A stretch of 64,000 bases of DNA from Streptomyces sp. H27-C3 (GCF_030063415.1 NZ_JASITA010000022.1:1-64000); one strand, 5' to 3'. Numbered from the stretch's first letter, positions 44,638-53,600 are shown. Numbers and translations: made by a program. Notes: generated by a model not told the origin, from the letters alone.

Positions 44638-45495
44638 ATGGACGAGGCACGGGCGCGTGAGGTGCTGGCCGCGGTGCGGCCGGGGTCCCGTGCGGAACTG
44701 CTGGCCCTGGGCGAGAACGCGGTGTTCGCCGTGGACGGCCTGGTCGTCAAGGTCGGCCGCCGGGACATCGAGTTGCTGGCGCGGGCCGAGCGCGAACTGG
44801 CCGTCGCGCACTGGCTCGCCTCGTCGGGCGTCCCGGCAGTGCGGGCCGCCGAGCCCGAGCCGCGCTGGGTGGACGGCCACCCGGTGACCTTCTGGCACCG
44901 GCTGCCCGAGCCCGCACGCCCGGCCGAGCCGCGTGATGTGGCCGAGCTGCTGCGCCTGGTCCACGCCCTGGCCCCGCCCTCCTTCGCGCTTCCCCCGCGC
45001 GAACTGCTCGGCGGGGTCGAGCGATGGCTGCGACTCGCGGGCGACGCGATCGACCCGGCGGACGCGGCGTATCTGCGCGAGCGGCGCGACGGCTTCGCCA
45101 CCGCCGCCGCCGCCGCGCTCACCCCGTACCTGCCGCCGGGCCCCATCCACGGCGACGCGCTCCCCCGCAATGTCCACATCGGCCCCGACGGCCCCGTGCT
45201 GGTGGACCTGGAGACCTTCTCCGCCGATCTCCGCGAGCACGACCTGGTGGTCATGGCCCTGTCGCGGGACCGCTACGGCCTGGCGCCCGAGGCGTACGAC
45301 GCTTTCACTTCGACGTACGGCTGGGACGTGCGCGAGTGGTCCGGCTGTACGGTGCTGCGCGGCGCCCGCGAGACGGCCAGCTGTGCCTGGGTGGCCCAGC
45401 ACGCCCCGACCAACGCGGCGGCGCTGACGGAATTCCGGCGGCGGGTCTCCTCACTGCGCGAGGAGGATCCCGAGGTGCGCTGGTACCCGTTCTGA
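44638..45495 (+). CDS. Aminoglycoside phosphotransferase-like kinase
   Basis: About 285 residues. The ATG at 44638 is 6 bp after AGGAG; the ATG two codons earlier is too close to it. Kinase-like fold: a beta-rich N-lobe (NAVFAVDGLVVKVGRRDIELLARAERELAVAHWL), catalytic loop GPIHGDALPRNVHI (HGDxxxxN), and the metal site VLVDLETFS in place of the usual IDWE/D. Could phosphorylate an antibiotic, sugar or small metabolite; no target is evident. Confidence 0.88.
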   Translation: MDEARAREVLAAVRPGSRAELLALGENAVFAVDGLVVKVGRRDIELLARAERELAVAHWLASSGVPAVRAAEPEPRWVDGHPVTFWHRLPEPARPAEPRDVAELLRLVHALAPPSFALPPRELLGGVERWLRLAGDAIDPADAAYLRERRDGFATAAAAALTPYLPPGPIHGDALPRNVHIGPDGPVLVDLETFSADLREHDLVVMALSRDRYGLAPEAYDAFTSTYGWDVREWSGCTVLRGARETASCAWVAQHAPTNAAALTEFRRRVSSLREEDPEVRWYPF

Positions 45496-45537
45496 ACGGA
45501 TGGGCAGAGCGCGGCCACCAGGGAGAGTCGAGGTCGC

Positions 45538-46260
45538 TCAGCCCGCTGCCGGGGCAAGCTCTCGGAGCGGCCAGGTCGCTTCGACCACCGCGTCCGGGGT
45601 GCCCTTCTTGCGGAGGAACTCCTGGAAGTTCGCCGCCCACTGGGCGTACCACTCGATCTGGCGCCGGTGCAGCTCCGGCGGGGCGAGTGCGGCCACCTCG
45701 GCGTGGCGCTCGGCTATCGCACAGGCGACGCGGACCGCCGCGAGGGCGTCGGCGGCGGCCTCGTGCGCGCCGTTGAGCACCACGTCGTACTCGACGCAGA
45801 CCGCTTCCAGCGTGCGCTTGCCCTTGCGGTAGCGGTCGACGGCGCGGTCGATCGTGTACGGGTCGACGACCGGGCCCGCCTCCACGCCGCCGAGGCGCTC
45901 GGCGAGCGAGGGCAGCTCGTGTCTGCGCAGCTCCGCGGCGAGCATCGTCAGGTCGAACGCCGCGTTGTACGCCACGACCGGGACGCCACGCGCCCAGTAC
46001 TCCGTGAGGACCTGGGCGATCTCGTCGGCCACTTCACGCGCGGACCGGCCCTCCGCGACCGCCCGTTCGCTGCTTATGCCGTGGATCGCCGACGCCTGCT
46101 CGGGGATGCGGATACCCGGATCGGCCAGCCAGCCCCGGTGCCGAATCGACTCGCCGTCCTTCACTTCGACGACCGCGGCCGTCACGATCCGCGCCTCGCG
46201 CGGATCGGTGCCCGTAGTCTCCAGGTCGAAGCCGACCAGCGTCTCCCGGTGCCAGCCCAT
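45538..46260 (-). CDS. DEDD-type 3'-5' exonuclease
   Basis: 240 residues. Exo I VGFDLETTGTDPREARIV (Asp, Glu), Exo II VVAYNAAFDLTML (Asp), Exo III GAHEAAADALAA (His, Asp), the DEDDh arrangement of DnaQ/RNase T proteins. The C-terminal 60 residues (EWYAQWAANFQEFLRKKG) form a lineage-specific extension. AAGGAGG upstream of the ATG. It follows the HEPN-domain gene by 80 bp on the same strand, which may join them functionally. Confidence 0.92.
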   Translation of the reverse strand: MGWHRETLVGFDLETTGTDPREARIVTAAVVEVKDGESIRHRGWLADPGIRIPEQASAIHGISSERAVAEGRSAREVADEIAQVLTEYWARGVPVVAYNAAFDLTMLAAELRRHELPSLAERLGGVEAGPVVDPYTIDRAVDRYRKGKRTLEAVCVEYDVVLNGAHEAAADALAAVRVACAIAERHAEVAALAPPELHRRQIEWYAQWAANFQEFLRKKGTPDAVVEATWPLRELAPAAG

Positions 46261-46340
46261 GGTGACCCTCCTTCATGATGCGTGTGCTTCCCCCGTGGTT
46301 TTCCCCGGCTCGAAATAACCCTCGCACGCACCACTGACAG

Positions 46341-47576
46341 TCAGGAGACCGGCCGCGAGTCCGTCCACACGGACTCGAATTCCTCCCGGTACGTCTCGAA
46401 AAGTCCGTGCTCGGTGTCCTGCCCGTGCCGGACCACTCCGCGCCCGCCGCCCCGCAGGACCAGCACCGGCGCCTCCATTCCGCGCGCCTTGCGCAGATAC
46501 GACTGGACGACGGCCAGGCCGTCCGAGCCGTCCCCGTCCACCAGGTACGCGGTGAATCGCGGGGTCTCGTCGAAGACCTGGATCTCGAAGGCCCCGGGAT
46601 CGCGCAGCTTGGAGCGCACCCGGCGCATGTGCAGGATGTTCATCTCCACCGAGCGGCTCATCTCGCCCTTCTTCAGGCCCAGTTCGCGCTCGCGCCGCTT
46701 GACCGCGCTGCTCGCCGGGTTGAGGAAGAGCAGCCGGATCCGGCAGCCCGACTCGGCGAGCCGCACCAGGCGCCGGCCGGAGAAGTTCTGGACGAGGAGA
46801 TTCAGGCCTATCCCGATCGCGTCGAGGCGCCGGGCCCCGCCGAAGAGGTCCTCGGCCGGCAGCTGGCGCTGCAGGCGGACCCGGTCGGGGTGGACGCTGA
46901 CGACGTCCGCGTACCGGTCCCCCACCAGGTCCTCGACCGCGTCGACGCGCAGCCGGTCGGACGACGGCACACCGGCCCCGCTGCCCAGGATTTCGAGCAG
47001 CCTGGCCGACGCCCGCTCCGCCTGGGCGAGCACCGCCTCGGACAGTGCCCGGTTGCGCGAGACGACGTTGCGCGTGACCTCCAGCTCGTCCAGGGCCAGC
47101 TCGACATCACGCCGGTCGTCGAAGTAGGGCTCGAAGCACGGCCAGTGCTGGACCATGAGCTCCCGCAGCTGCGGGAGCGTGAGGAAGCTCAGGACGTTGT
47201 CGTCGGCCGGATCGAGCAGATATCCCTTGCGCCGGCTGACCTCCCGTACGGCCACCGCGCGCTGCACCCACTCCTGGCCCGCAGGACCGGCGGCCGCGAC
47301 GACCCAGTCCTCCTCGCCGTGCACCGGCTCGTAGATGGGGCGGAGCACCGCGGCCACGACGGCGCGCAGCCGCTGCTCCACGAGGTTCAGCCAGATGTAG
47401 GCCCGCCCCGCCCGCTGGGCGCGCGTACGCACCTCGCTCCACGCGTCCGCGCCCCAGTCCAGTTCCGCTCCGATCTCCACCGGCCGCGCGAGCGAGACCG
47501 CTCCGGGTGGGACGTCTGCGGAACCCCCCTCGTGACTCGCGTCACCGGGGGGCAGTTCCAGCCCTCCCGAGCTCAC
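46341..47576 (-). CDS. SAV2148-type HEPN-domain protein
   Basis: 411 residues. An N-terminal helical domain carries R79-x6-H86 (RPIYEPVHG), which fits the HEPN ribonuclease motif R-x4-6-H. Residues about 90-200 are helical (FLTLPQLRELMVQHWPCFEPYF). The C-terminal third has a phospholipase D-like or DUF5919-type alpha/beta pattern (GRRLVRLAESGCRIRLLFLNPASSA, FEIQVFDETPRFTAYLVDGDG) without a canonical HKD motif. The SAV2148 HEPN name is from memory. HEPN domains are common in toxins and RNA decay; this conserved single-copy type has no function I know. GTG start. Confidence 0.8.
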   Translation of the reverse strand: MSSGGLELPPGDASHEGGSADVPPGAVSLARPVEIGAELDWGADAWSEVRTRAQRAGRAYIWLNLVEQRLRAVVAAVLRPIYEPVHGEEDWVVAAAGPAGQEWVQRAVAVREVSRRKGYLLDPADDNVLSFLTLPQLRELMVQHWPCFEPYFDDRRDVELALDELEVTRNVVSRNRALSEAVLAQAERASARLLEILGSGAGVPSSDRLRVDAVEDLVGDRYADVVSVHPDRVRLQRQLPAEDLFGGARRLDAIGIGLNLLVQNFSGRRLVRLAESGCRIRLLFLNPASSAVKRRERELGLKKGEMSRSVEMNILHMRRVRSKLRDPGAFEIQVFDETPRFTAYLVDGDGSDGLAVVQSYLRKARGMEAPVLVLRGGGRGVVRHGQDTEHGLFETYREEFESVWTDSRPVS

Positions 47577-47686
47577 CCACGCACCGCCTTCAGCTCCTGG
47601 AAGCCCCCGTCTTCAACGATCAAGGAAGGGTACTCCGGGAGCGGGAGGCGGTGCAGCAGGATCCGCAGGGTCTTTTCTCAACTCCC

Positions 47687-49009
47687 CTAGTCGTGCTGTC
47701 CGTTCTGCCCGGCAAGATCGGCCGGAGTGAGCGGATTCATAGCGGTTACGTCCCGGGGGGCGAGGTGGAACCCCTGCCAGTGGACGGGCATGGGCTGCTG
47801 GTCCTCGTCCCGGGCGATGTGGTGGAACCCGATGTTGACCCAGGCGATGGGCGTGTTGAGTGTCTCGCCGTTCACCCACTTGTCGACACTCTTGGGCGCG
47901 TTGGCGCCCCCGCAGTTACGGATGTTGTTGCTCGCGAACTGCTCGCACGCGCGGTGCTGGGTGAAGTACACGTCGTGCTGGGTGAAGCTGCGGCCCGGGT
48001 ACTTGTTGGAGGAGCCGGGGACGATCTCGTAACTGCGCGCGTGCCCGTCCTTGTTCTTGCCGGTGGCGCTGACCATCCGCCACCACCGCATGTTCTTCGC
48101 GTCGCCCGCGAGTTCCTTGGTGACCGGGGTGCGGGTGGTCCTGGTCTTGGGCGTGCCGTTGCCCTGCGGCACGGTGACCTTCGAGTCGTACTGCTCTACG
48201 CGGTTCTTGGAGTTGCCGTCGAGGCCGAAGTTGAGCCGCCAGAAGACGTTGTGGCTGTGGCTGGTGGCGTAGTCGCGCGCGCCCTTGCCGATCGGCCAGC
48301 CGCGGCCGTCGGCGGCGTCGTAGTCGCCGGGCGAAAGGCTGCCGGTGGCACCGACGTTGGCCGAGATCGTGCCGTCGGACGAGAAGCGCCACTCGGTGAT
48401 GTACTCGTACCAGGAAACCTTGTTGACGGTGTAGACGAGCAGGTCCTTGCCCTGCGCCTGCCAGACCTTCGTGCCCATGTCGTTGGCGAGCCGGTACGCG
48501 TGCCCGCGCGCACGCGTGGTGGTGCACAGGCCCTTGACGTTGCCCACGTCACGGACCTTGACGGTCTTGATGGTGCCGCCGGGGCACTCGGCCGGCTTCA
48601 GGTCCTGCAGGCCGTAGCCGAAGCCGAAGCCGGTGAGGTCGTCGTACTCCGCCCTGCCGTTGTCGTACGGCACGTGGACCTGTGCGAGCTTGCCGGTCGT
48701 CAGGACGCGGATCGGCTTGGGCTCGCCCTTGGGCTGGTACGAGACCCGTTCGAGGACGAGGCCGGCGTCGCTGTCGTAGCTCCAGCACATGCGCCAGGTG
48801 GTGCCGCCGTCGAGCTTCTGTTCGATGCGGTACGCGGCGCTGCAGTCGGCCGGCGGGGTGGGGGCCTTGGGTGCGGTCCGGGCTATTTCCTTGGGGGCCG
48901 CCGCCGTGGCGGTGGTCCCGGTGGCGGCTGCCAGGCTGCCGAGCAGGGCGGCCACGGCGAGGACGGCAGCGGCGCGCCCGCGGACGCGCGAAGCTCTGTC
49001 GAAGTGCAT
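47687..49009 (-). CDS. Secreted copper amine oxidase-like catalytic domain
   Basis: 440 residues with an N-terminal signal peptide (about 1-38). The remainder resembles only the catalytic beta-sandwich of copper amine oxidases: a copper-binding His251-x-His253 (ATSHSHNVFWRLNFGLDG) and the C-terminal GFHHIARDEDQQPMPVHWQGFHLAPRD. At the topaquinone site the sequence is SWYEY with Tyr201; the nearly invariant Asn before that Tyr is replaced by Trp. N-terminal amine oxidase domains are missing from this protein but appear to be encoded by the upstream gene. Two-part secreted oxidase or a derived non-catalytic protein are both possible. Confidence 0.78.
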   Translation of the reverse strand: MHFDRASRVRGRAAAVLAVAALLGSLAAATGTTATAAAPKEIARTAPKAPTPPADCSAAYRIEQKLDGGTTWRMCWSYDSDAGLVLERVSYQPKGEPKPIRVLTTGKLAQVHVPYDNGRAEYDDLTGFGFGYGLQDLKPAECPGGTIKTVKVRDVGNVKGLCTTTRARGHAYRLANDMGTKVWQAQGKDLLVYTVNKVSWYEYITEWRFSSDGTISANVGATGSLSPGDYDAADGRGWPIGKGARDYATSHSHNVFWRLNFGLDGNSKNRVEQYDSKVTVPQGNGTPKTRTTRTPVTKELAGDAKNMRWWRMVSATGKNKDGHARSYEIVPGSSNKYPGRSFTQHDVYFTQHRACEQFASNNIRNCGGANAPKSVDKWVNGETLNTPIAWVNIGFHHIARDEDQQPMPVHWQGFHLAPRDVTAMNPLTPADLAGQNGQHD

Positions 49010-49076
49010 GAAAAGGGACTCCCTCGTACGGAAGTGCGAGATGTGGGATGTGAATGTGGGGCGACGGGCGGGCGGG

Positions 49077-49949
49077 TCAGTCGGTGCGGCCGACGGTCCT
49101 CGCGCTCAGGTCGACGACGAGGTGCTGGGTGTCGATCCACGGCCCGTTCTTGACCTTGGACGTGATGCGGACGCACCGGTGCTCACCGCATTTGCCGAGC
49201 GCCGCGGGCACCTGCGCCTCGCGCTCCTGCCGGTAGACCCCGCCGTTCACCTGGAGCTGGTCCACGGAGGTGAGGGGCTTGCCGGTGGCGTCCCGGTAGT
49301 CCTTCTTCAGGCCATCGCCGAGCGGGCTCCCGAGGATCAGCTCGGCCGCCTCGCGGACCTCCCGCGGGTTGGGTGAGGGCTGGACGCCCTGGACGGTGGA
49401 GGAGCGTTCGACCTTGCCGGTGGCGAGGTTGACGGTCTTCGTGACCAGTTCGTCGCTCTTGTAGTCGTAGTACGAGACCTCCGCGCGGCGCGGAGGCGCG
49501 GCCACGTCGGCCTCCGACGGCTCGGGTTCGCTCAGATTCGTGGCGAGATGCTGGGGACCGCGGTCCCCCTCCACGTTCTGCCCGCCCGCGAACTGTGCGG
49601 GCGTCATCGCGAGCTTCTCCACGCGCTCCAGCTCGTCGTCGGTGAGCGGGTCCCTGCCGATCCCCTGCTCGCCGTCCGCCGCGGCGCCCTCGACGATGCC
49701 GGGCTCGGGCGCTCCGCCCGCGGCGCCCTGTCCGCCCTGCCCGTCCTGGCCGGCCTGTCCGTTCCGGTCGCCCTGGTCCCCCTGGGCGGAGCCGGCCACC
49801 GCCGCCCGTCCGGTGCCGCGCGCGCCCGCCGCGTCGTCGGCTCCGGCCGAATCCGGCAGCGTAATCCCGATCATCACTGCCGTGCCGGTGACCGCTATAG
49901 CGGCTCCTGCCAGCACTTTCCCCAGATGACGGCGCACTGTCTGGTGCAC
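49077..49949 (-). CDS. Secreted protein resembling amine oxidase N-terminal domains
   Basis: 290 residues. Signal-peptide-like N-terminus (RRHLGKVLAGAAIAVTGTAVMIGITLP), then a 55-residue Gly/Gln/Asp-rich linker, then a domain beginning DPLTDDELERVEKLAMTPAQF and PPRRAEVSYYDYKSDELVTKTVNLATGKVERS. That pattern matches the N2/N3 domains of copper amine oxidases, and the gene lies 67 bp upstream of the catalytic-domain gene on the same strand. One pair of Cys (CGEHRC) near residue 260. The pairing is my inference; an independent secreted protein is the alternative. Confidence 0.7.
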   Translation of the reverse strand: MHQTVRRHLGKVLAGAAIAVTGTAVMIGITLPDSAGADDAAGARGTGRAAVAGSAQGDQGDRNGQAGQDGQGGQGAAGGAPEPGIVEGAAADGEQGIGRDPLTDDELERVEKLAMTPAQFAGGQNVEGDRGPQHLATNLSEPEPSEADVAAPPRRAEVSYYDYKSDELVTKTVNLATGKVERSSTVQGVQPSPNPREVREAAELILGSPLGDGLKKDYRDATGKPLTSVDQLQVNGGVYRQEREAQVPAALGKCGEHRCVRITSKVKNGPWIDTQHLVVDLSARTVGRTD

Positions 49950-50021
49950 ATTGCCCCCCTGCTATTCCCCCCGGCGCCCTGCCGCCACGCTGGTCGCGCC
50001 GGCCACTTCCGGCGACAACTG

Positions 50022-50036
50022 GCATACCGGGTATGC
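50022..50036. promoter_or_regulatory. Palindrome in the glgX divergent promoter region
   Basis: GCATACCGGGTATGC is a perfect 15-bp palindrome around a central G, lying 111 bp upstream of glgX and 73 bp upstream of the divergent secreted-protein gene. It is likely a repressor site serving one or both genes. The rest of 49950-50146 shows no gene. Confidence 0.5.
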
Positions 50037-50146
50037 GTGGTCACCCGGTAGGACGGGTCGAAGTCCTAGGAGGTTGCCCTACTTTCCGGGAAGATCTGAG
50101 CCAAGTGCCCCGCATCAGCCGGATCAGAAGTGGAAGAGTCTTGTCT

Positions 50147-52291
50147 ATGCAGGTCTGGCCGGGAGAGGCATACCCACTCGGCGCCACGTACGACGGCGCC
50201 GGCACAAATTTCGCGGTCTACTCGGAGGCCGCAGAGCGAATCGAGTTGTGCCTGCTGCACGACGACGGTTCGGAAGCGGCGGTGGAACTGCGCGAGGCCG
50301 ACGCCTTCGTGCGTCATGCTTTCCTGCCCGGCATCATGCCGGGTCAGCGCTACGGGTACCGGATCCACGGCCCGTACGACCCGCAGTACGGCCAGCGGTG
50401 CAACTCGGCCAAGCTGCTGCTCGATCCCTACGCGCGCGCCATCAGCGGAAAGATCGACTGGGGCGAGGCGGTGTACGGCTACCACTTCGGGAAGCCGGAC
50501 TCGCGCAACGACCTGGACTCGGCACCGCACACGATGACTTCCGTCGTGGTCAACCCGTACTTCGACTGGGGCGACGACCGCCCGCCGCGCACCGACTACC
50601 ACCGCACGATCCTCTACGAGGCCCATGTGAAGGGCCTCACGATGCTGCACCCCGATCTCCCGGACGAGCTGCGCGGTACGTACGCCGCGCTGGCGCATCC
50701 GGCGGTCATCGAGCATCTGACGCAACTGGGGGTCACCGCGCTGGAGTTGATGCCGGTGCACCAGTTCGTCAACGACCACAGGCTCGCCGACGCCAACTTG
50801 AGCAACTACTGGGGCTACAACACCATCGGTTTCTTCGCGCCGCACAACGCCTACGCGTCGTGGGGCGACCGGGGGCAGCAGGTGCTGGAGTTCAAGTCCG
50901 CGGTGCGGGCGCTGCACCAGGCCGGCATCGAGGTCATCCTCGATGTGGTTTACAACCACACGGCGGAGGGCAACCATCTGGGCCCCACGCTGTCCTTCCG
51001 CGGTCTCGACAACGCCTCGTACTACCGGCTCGCCGACGATCCCCGCTACTACATGGACACCACGGGGACCGGGAACTCCCTGTTGATGCGCTCGCCGCAC
51101 GTGCTCCAGCTGATCATGGACTCGCTGCGGTACTGGGTCACCGAGATGCACGTGGACGGCTTCCGCTTCGACCTCGCGGCGACGCTGGCCCGCCAGTTCC
51201 ACGAGGTGGACCGGCTGTCGTCCTTCTTCGACCTGGTCCAGCAGGACCCGGTGGTCAGCCAGGTCAAGCTGATCGCCGAGCCCTGGGACGTGGGCGAGGG
51301 CGGCTATCAGGTGGGCAACTTCCCGCCACTGTGGACCGAGTGGAACGGCAAGTACCGCGACACCGTGCGGGACATGTGGCGGGGCGAGCCGCGGACGATC
51401 GCCGAGTTCGCGGGGCGGCTGACGGGGTCGTCGGACCTGTACCAGGACGACGGACGACGGCCGCTCGCCTCCATCAACTTCACTACCTGCCACGACGGAT
51501 TCACGCTGCACGACCTGGTCTCGTACAACGAGAAGCACAACCACGACAACGGCGAGGACAATCAGGACGGCGAGAGTCACAACCGGTCGTGGAACAGCGG
51601 GGCCGAGGGCGATACGGACGACCCGGCCATCCTTGAACTGCGCGCCCGTCAGATGCGGAACTTCATCGCCACGCTGATGTTGTCGCAGGGCGTGCCGATG
51701 CTCTCGCACGGAGACGAGTTCGCCCGGACCCAGCGCGGCAACAACAACGCGTACTGCCAGGACAACGAGGTGTCGTGGGTCCAGTGGCCGAAGCCGGCCG
51801 CGGCCAAAGGGGAAGAGGGCGAGAACGGGGAGGACAACACTCTGCTCGCCTTCACCCGCGCGATGGTGTGGCTGCGGAGGGACCACCCGGTCTTCCGGCG
51901 CAGGCGGTTCTTCCACGGCCGGCCGGTGGAGGGCACGCACGACGATCTCTCGGACATCGCGTGGTTCACCCCGGAGGGCGAGGAGATGGCCCAGCCGGAC
52001 TGGCAGGCGGCGCACGCCAAGGCGCTGACGGTCTTCCTGAACGGCCATGCGATCTCGGAGCCGGGTCCGCGGGGCGAGCGGATCTCGGACGATTCCTTCC
52101 TGCTGATGTTCAACGCGAGCGCCAAGACGCAGGAGTTCGTGGTGCCGGTGAATCACGGCAAGCAGTGGGTGGTCGTGGTGGACACGGCGCTGCCGGACGG
52201 GGTACCGCCGGGGACGGGGCCGAAGGTGGCCGGGGGCGAGCAGGTCACGATGATCGGGCGCAGCCTGGTGGTGCTGCAGCGGCCGGCGTAG
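50147..52291 (+). CDS. glgX: Glycogen debranching enzyme GlgX
   Basis: 714 residues from ATG 50147. CBM48 domain 1-120 (YPLGATYDGAGTNFAVYSEAAERIELCLL), GH13 barrel with EVILDVVYNHTAEGNHLGPT, nucleophile region VDGFRFDLAATLAR (Asp), acid/base IAEPWDVG (Glu) and transition-state Asp in FTTCHDGFTLHDLVSYNEKHNHDNGEDNQDGESHNRSWN, the last being typical of the GlgX/isoamylase subfamily. It releases maltodextrins from glycogen that TreY and TreZ can convert to trehalose. Its end overlaps the convergent MFS gene by 47 bp. Confidence 0.96.
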   Translation: MQVWPGEAYPLGATYDGAGTNFAVYSEAAERIELCLLHDDGSEAAVELREADAFVRHAFLPGIMPGQRYGYRIHGPYDPQYGQRCNSAKLLLDPYARAISGKIDWGEAVYGYHFGKPDSRNDLDSAPHTMTSVVVNPYFDWGDDRPPRTDYHRTILYEAHVKGLTMLHPDLPDELRGTYAALAHPAVIEHLTQLGVTALELMPVHQFVNDHRLADANLSNYWGYNTIGFFAPHNAYASWGDRGQQVLEFKSAVRALHQAGIEVILDVVYNHTAEGNHLGPTLSFRGLDNASYYRLADDPRYYMDTTGTGNSLLMRSPHVLQLIMDSLRYWVTEMHVDGFRFDLAATLARQFHEVDRLSSFFDLVQQDPVVSQVKLIAEPWDVGEGGYQVGNFPPLWTEWNGKYRDTVRDMWRGEPRTIAEFAGRLTGSSDLYQDDGRRPLASINFTTCHDGFTLHDLVSYNEKHNHDNGEDNQDGESHNRSWNSGAEGDTDDPAILELRARQMRNFIATLMLSQGVPMLSHGDEFARTQRGNNNAYCQDNEVSWVQWPKPAAAKGEEGENGEDNTLLAFTRAMVWLRRDHPVFRRRRFFHGRPVEGTHDDLSDIAWFTPEGEEMAQPDWQAAHAKALTVFLNGHAISEPGPRGERISDDSFLLMFNASAKTQEFVVPVNHGKQWVVVVDTALPDGVPPGTGPKVAGGEQVTMIGRSLVVLQRPA

Positions 52292-53600
52292 GCAGACCCG
52301 GTCCTCGGTCGCCGGACGGACTCAGACGGTGTGAGCCCGTCCTGCGCTCTTGGGCCCGCTCGGCGCCCGGGTCCCGCTCTTCGGCCCGCTCGGGGCCCGG
52401 GTCCCGGGGTCCGGGGTCCGGGCGGGAGCCCCACGCCAAGGCCCCGCACAGGACCGCGGCCCCCACGGCCACCGCGAACGCCGCCGGCGGCCCCTGCGTC
52501 TCCGCCAGCCGGCCGGACACCGCGAGGGCCAGCGCCTGGCCGCCGACGATGCCACTCGTCAGGAAGGCCATGGACTCCGCCAGCCTGCTCTCGGGGACGA
52601 TCCGTTCGGTCAGGCCGAAGATCGTGATCAGGTGCGGCGCGTAGGCGACGCCGAGCACGACGACGACGGCGTACAGCGCCCACAGCGACGTGACGAACAG
52701 GAGCGGCACGGAGAGCACGATCAGCGCCGCCGTCGCGGCCCGCCAGCGGGTGGTCAACTGGATCCGGGCCGGGACGGCCGCCATCGCCAGGCCGGCCACC
52801 GCGCTCATGACACCCATCGCCGCGTAGACGAGCCCGGCCTGTCCCGGCTGTCCGAGGCGCTCCGTGAGTGCGGTGATGCCCGCCTGCGACGCGCCGAACA
52901 TCGCGCCCTGGAGGACCATCGCGGTGCGCAGCGCGTACACCTGCCCGGACAGTCCCGTACGGACGGACGACGCCGTCCGGGACGCGCGGCGTACTCGCGC
53001 CGCCGTCGGATGCAGGGCGAACCAGGTGCCGCAGACGGCCAGCGTCCCCGCCGCCACGAACAGGGCGGCGGCCGGGTGGGCGAATGCCACGGCGAGGCCG
53101 ACGAAGGCCGGGCCGAGGACGAACGACACCTCGTCGAGGGTGCCTTCGAAGGACAGCACGGCGGCAACCACCCGTTCGTCCGCGCCGGACTGCCGGGCGA
53201 GAGCGACGGACCGGGTCCGGGCCATCGGCCCGACCTGCGGCACGCTCGCACCGGCGAGCGCACCGACGAGGGCGAGCGGGAGGGTGGCCGTCCGGTCGAG
53301 GGCTGCGAGCACCAGCGCCGTCACGGCGACCGCGTTGACGAGGGCGGCGGCCAGGACGACAGTCCGCTGCCCGTGCCGGTCCGCCATTCGGCCCAGGACG
53401 GGGCCGCCCAGCGTCTGGCCTGCCGCGAGCGCGCCGCCGACGAGCCCCGCCGTGGCGAGGCTGCCACTGGTCTCGGCGACCAGCAGGAGACTCCCGAGCT
53501 GGCACATCGCGGTCGGGAGCCTGCCGAGGAAGGAGAGGACAGGCAGGACAGGTCCCGTCAGGGCGACAACCTCGCGGTAGGTGCGAAAAGTGCCGGACAT
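52245..53600 (-). CDS. Major facilitator superfamily transporter
   Basis: 451 residues from ATG 53600, twelve membrane helices. The cytoplasmic loop between helices 2 and 3 is GRMADRHGQRTVVL (MFS motif A). Resembles MFS drug exporters without a specific assignment. The last 60 residues are low-complexity and repeated (RDPGPERAEERDPGAERAQERR), then Ser/Pro/Ala, and this tail runs 47 bp into the 3' end of glgX. Divergent from treY with 81 bp between starts. Confidence 0.9.
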   Translation of the reverse strand: MSGTFRTYREVVALTGPVLPVLSFLGRLPTAMCQLGSLLLVAETSGSLATAGLVGGALAAGQTLGGPVLGRMADRHGQRTVVLAAALVNAVAVTALVLAALDRTATLPLALVGALAGASVPQVGPMARTRSVALARQSGADERVVAAVLSFEGTLDEVSFVLGPAFVGLAVAFAHPAAALFVAAGTLAVCGTWFALHPTAARVRRASRTASSVRTGLSGQVYALRTAMVLQGAMFGASQAGITALTERLGQPGQAGLVYAAMGVMSAVAGLAMAAVPARIQLTTRWRAATAALIVLSVPLLFVTSLWALYAVVVVLGVAYAPHLITIFGLTERIVPESRLAESMAFLTSGIVGGQALALAVSGRLAETQGPPAAFAVAVGAAVLCGALAWGSRPDPGPRDPGPERAEERDPGAERAQERRTGSHRLSPSGDRGPGLPTPAAAAPPGCARSS

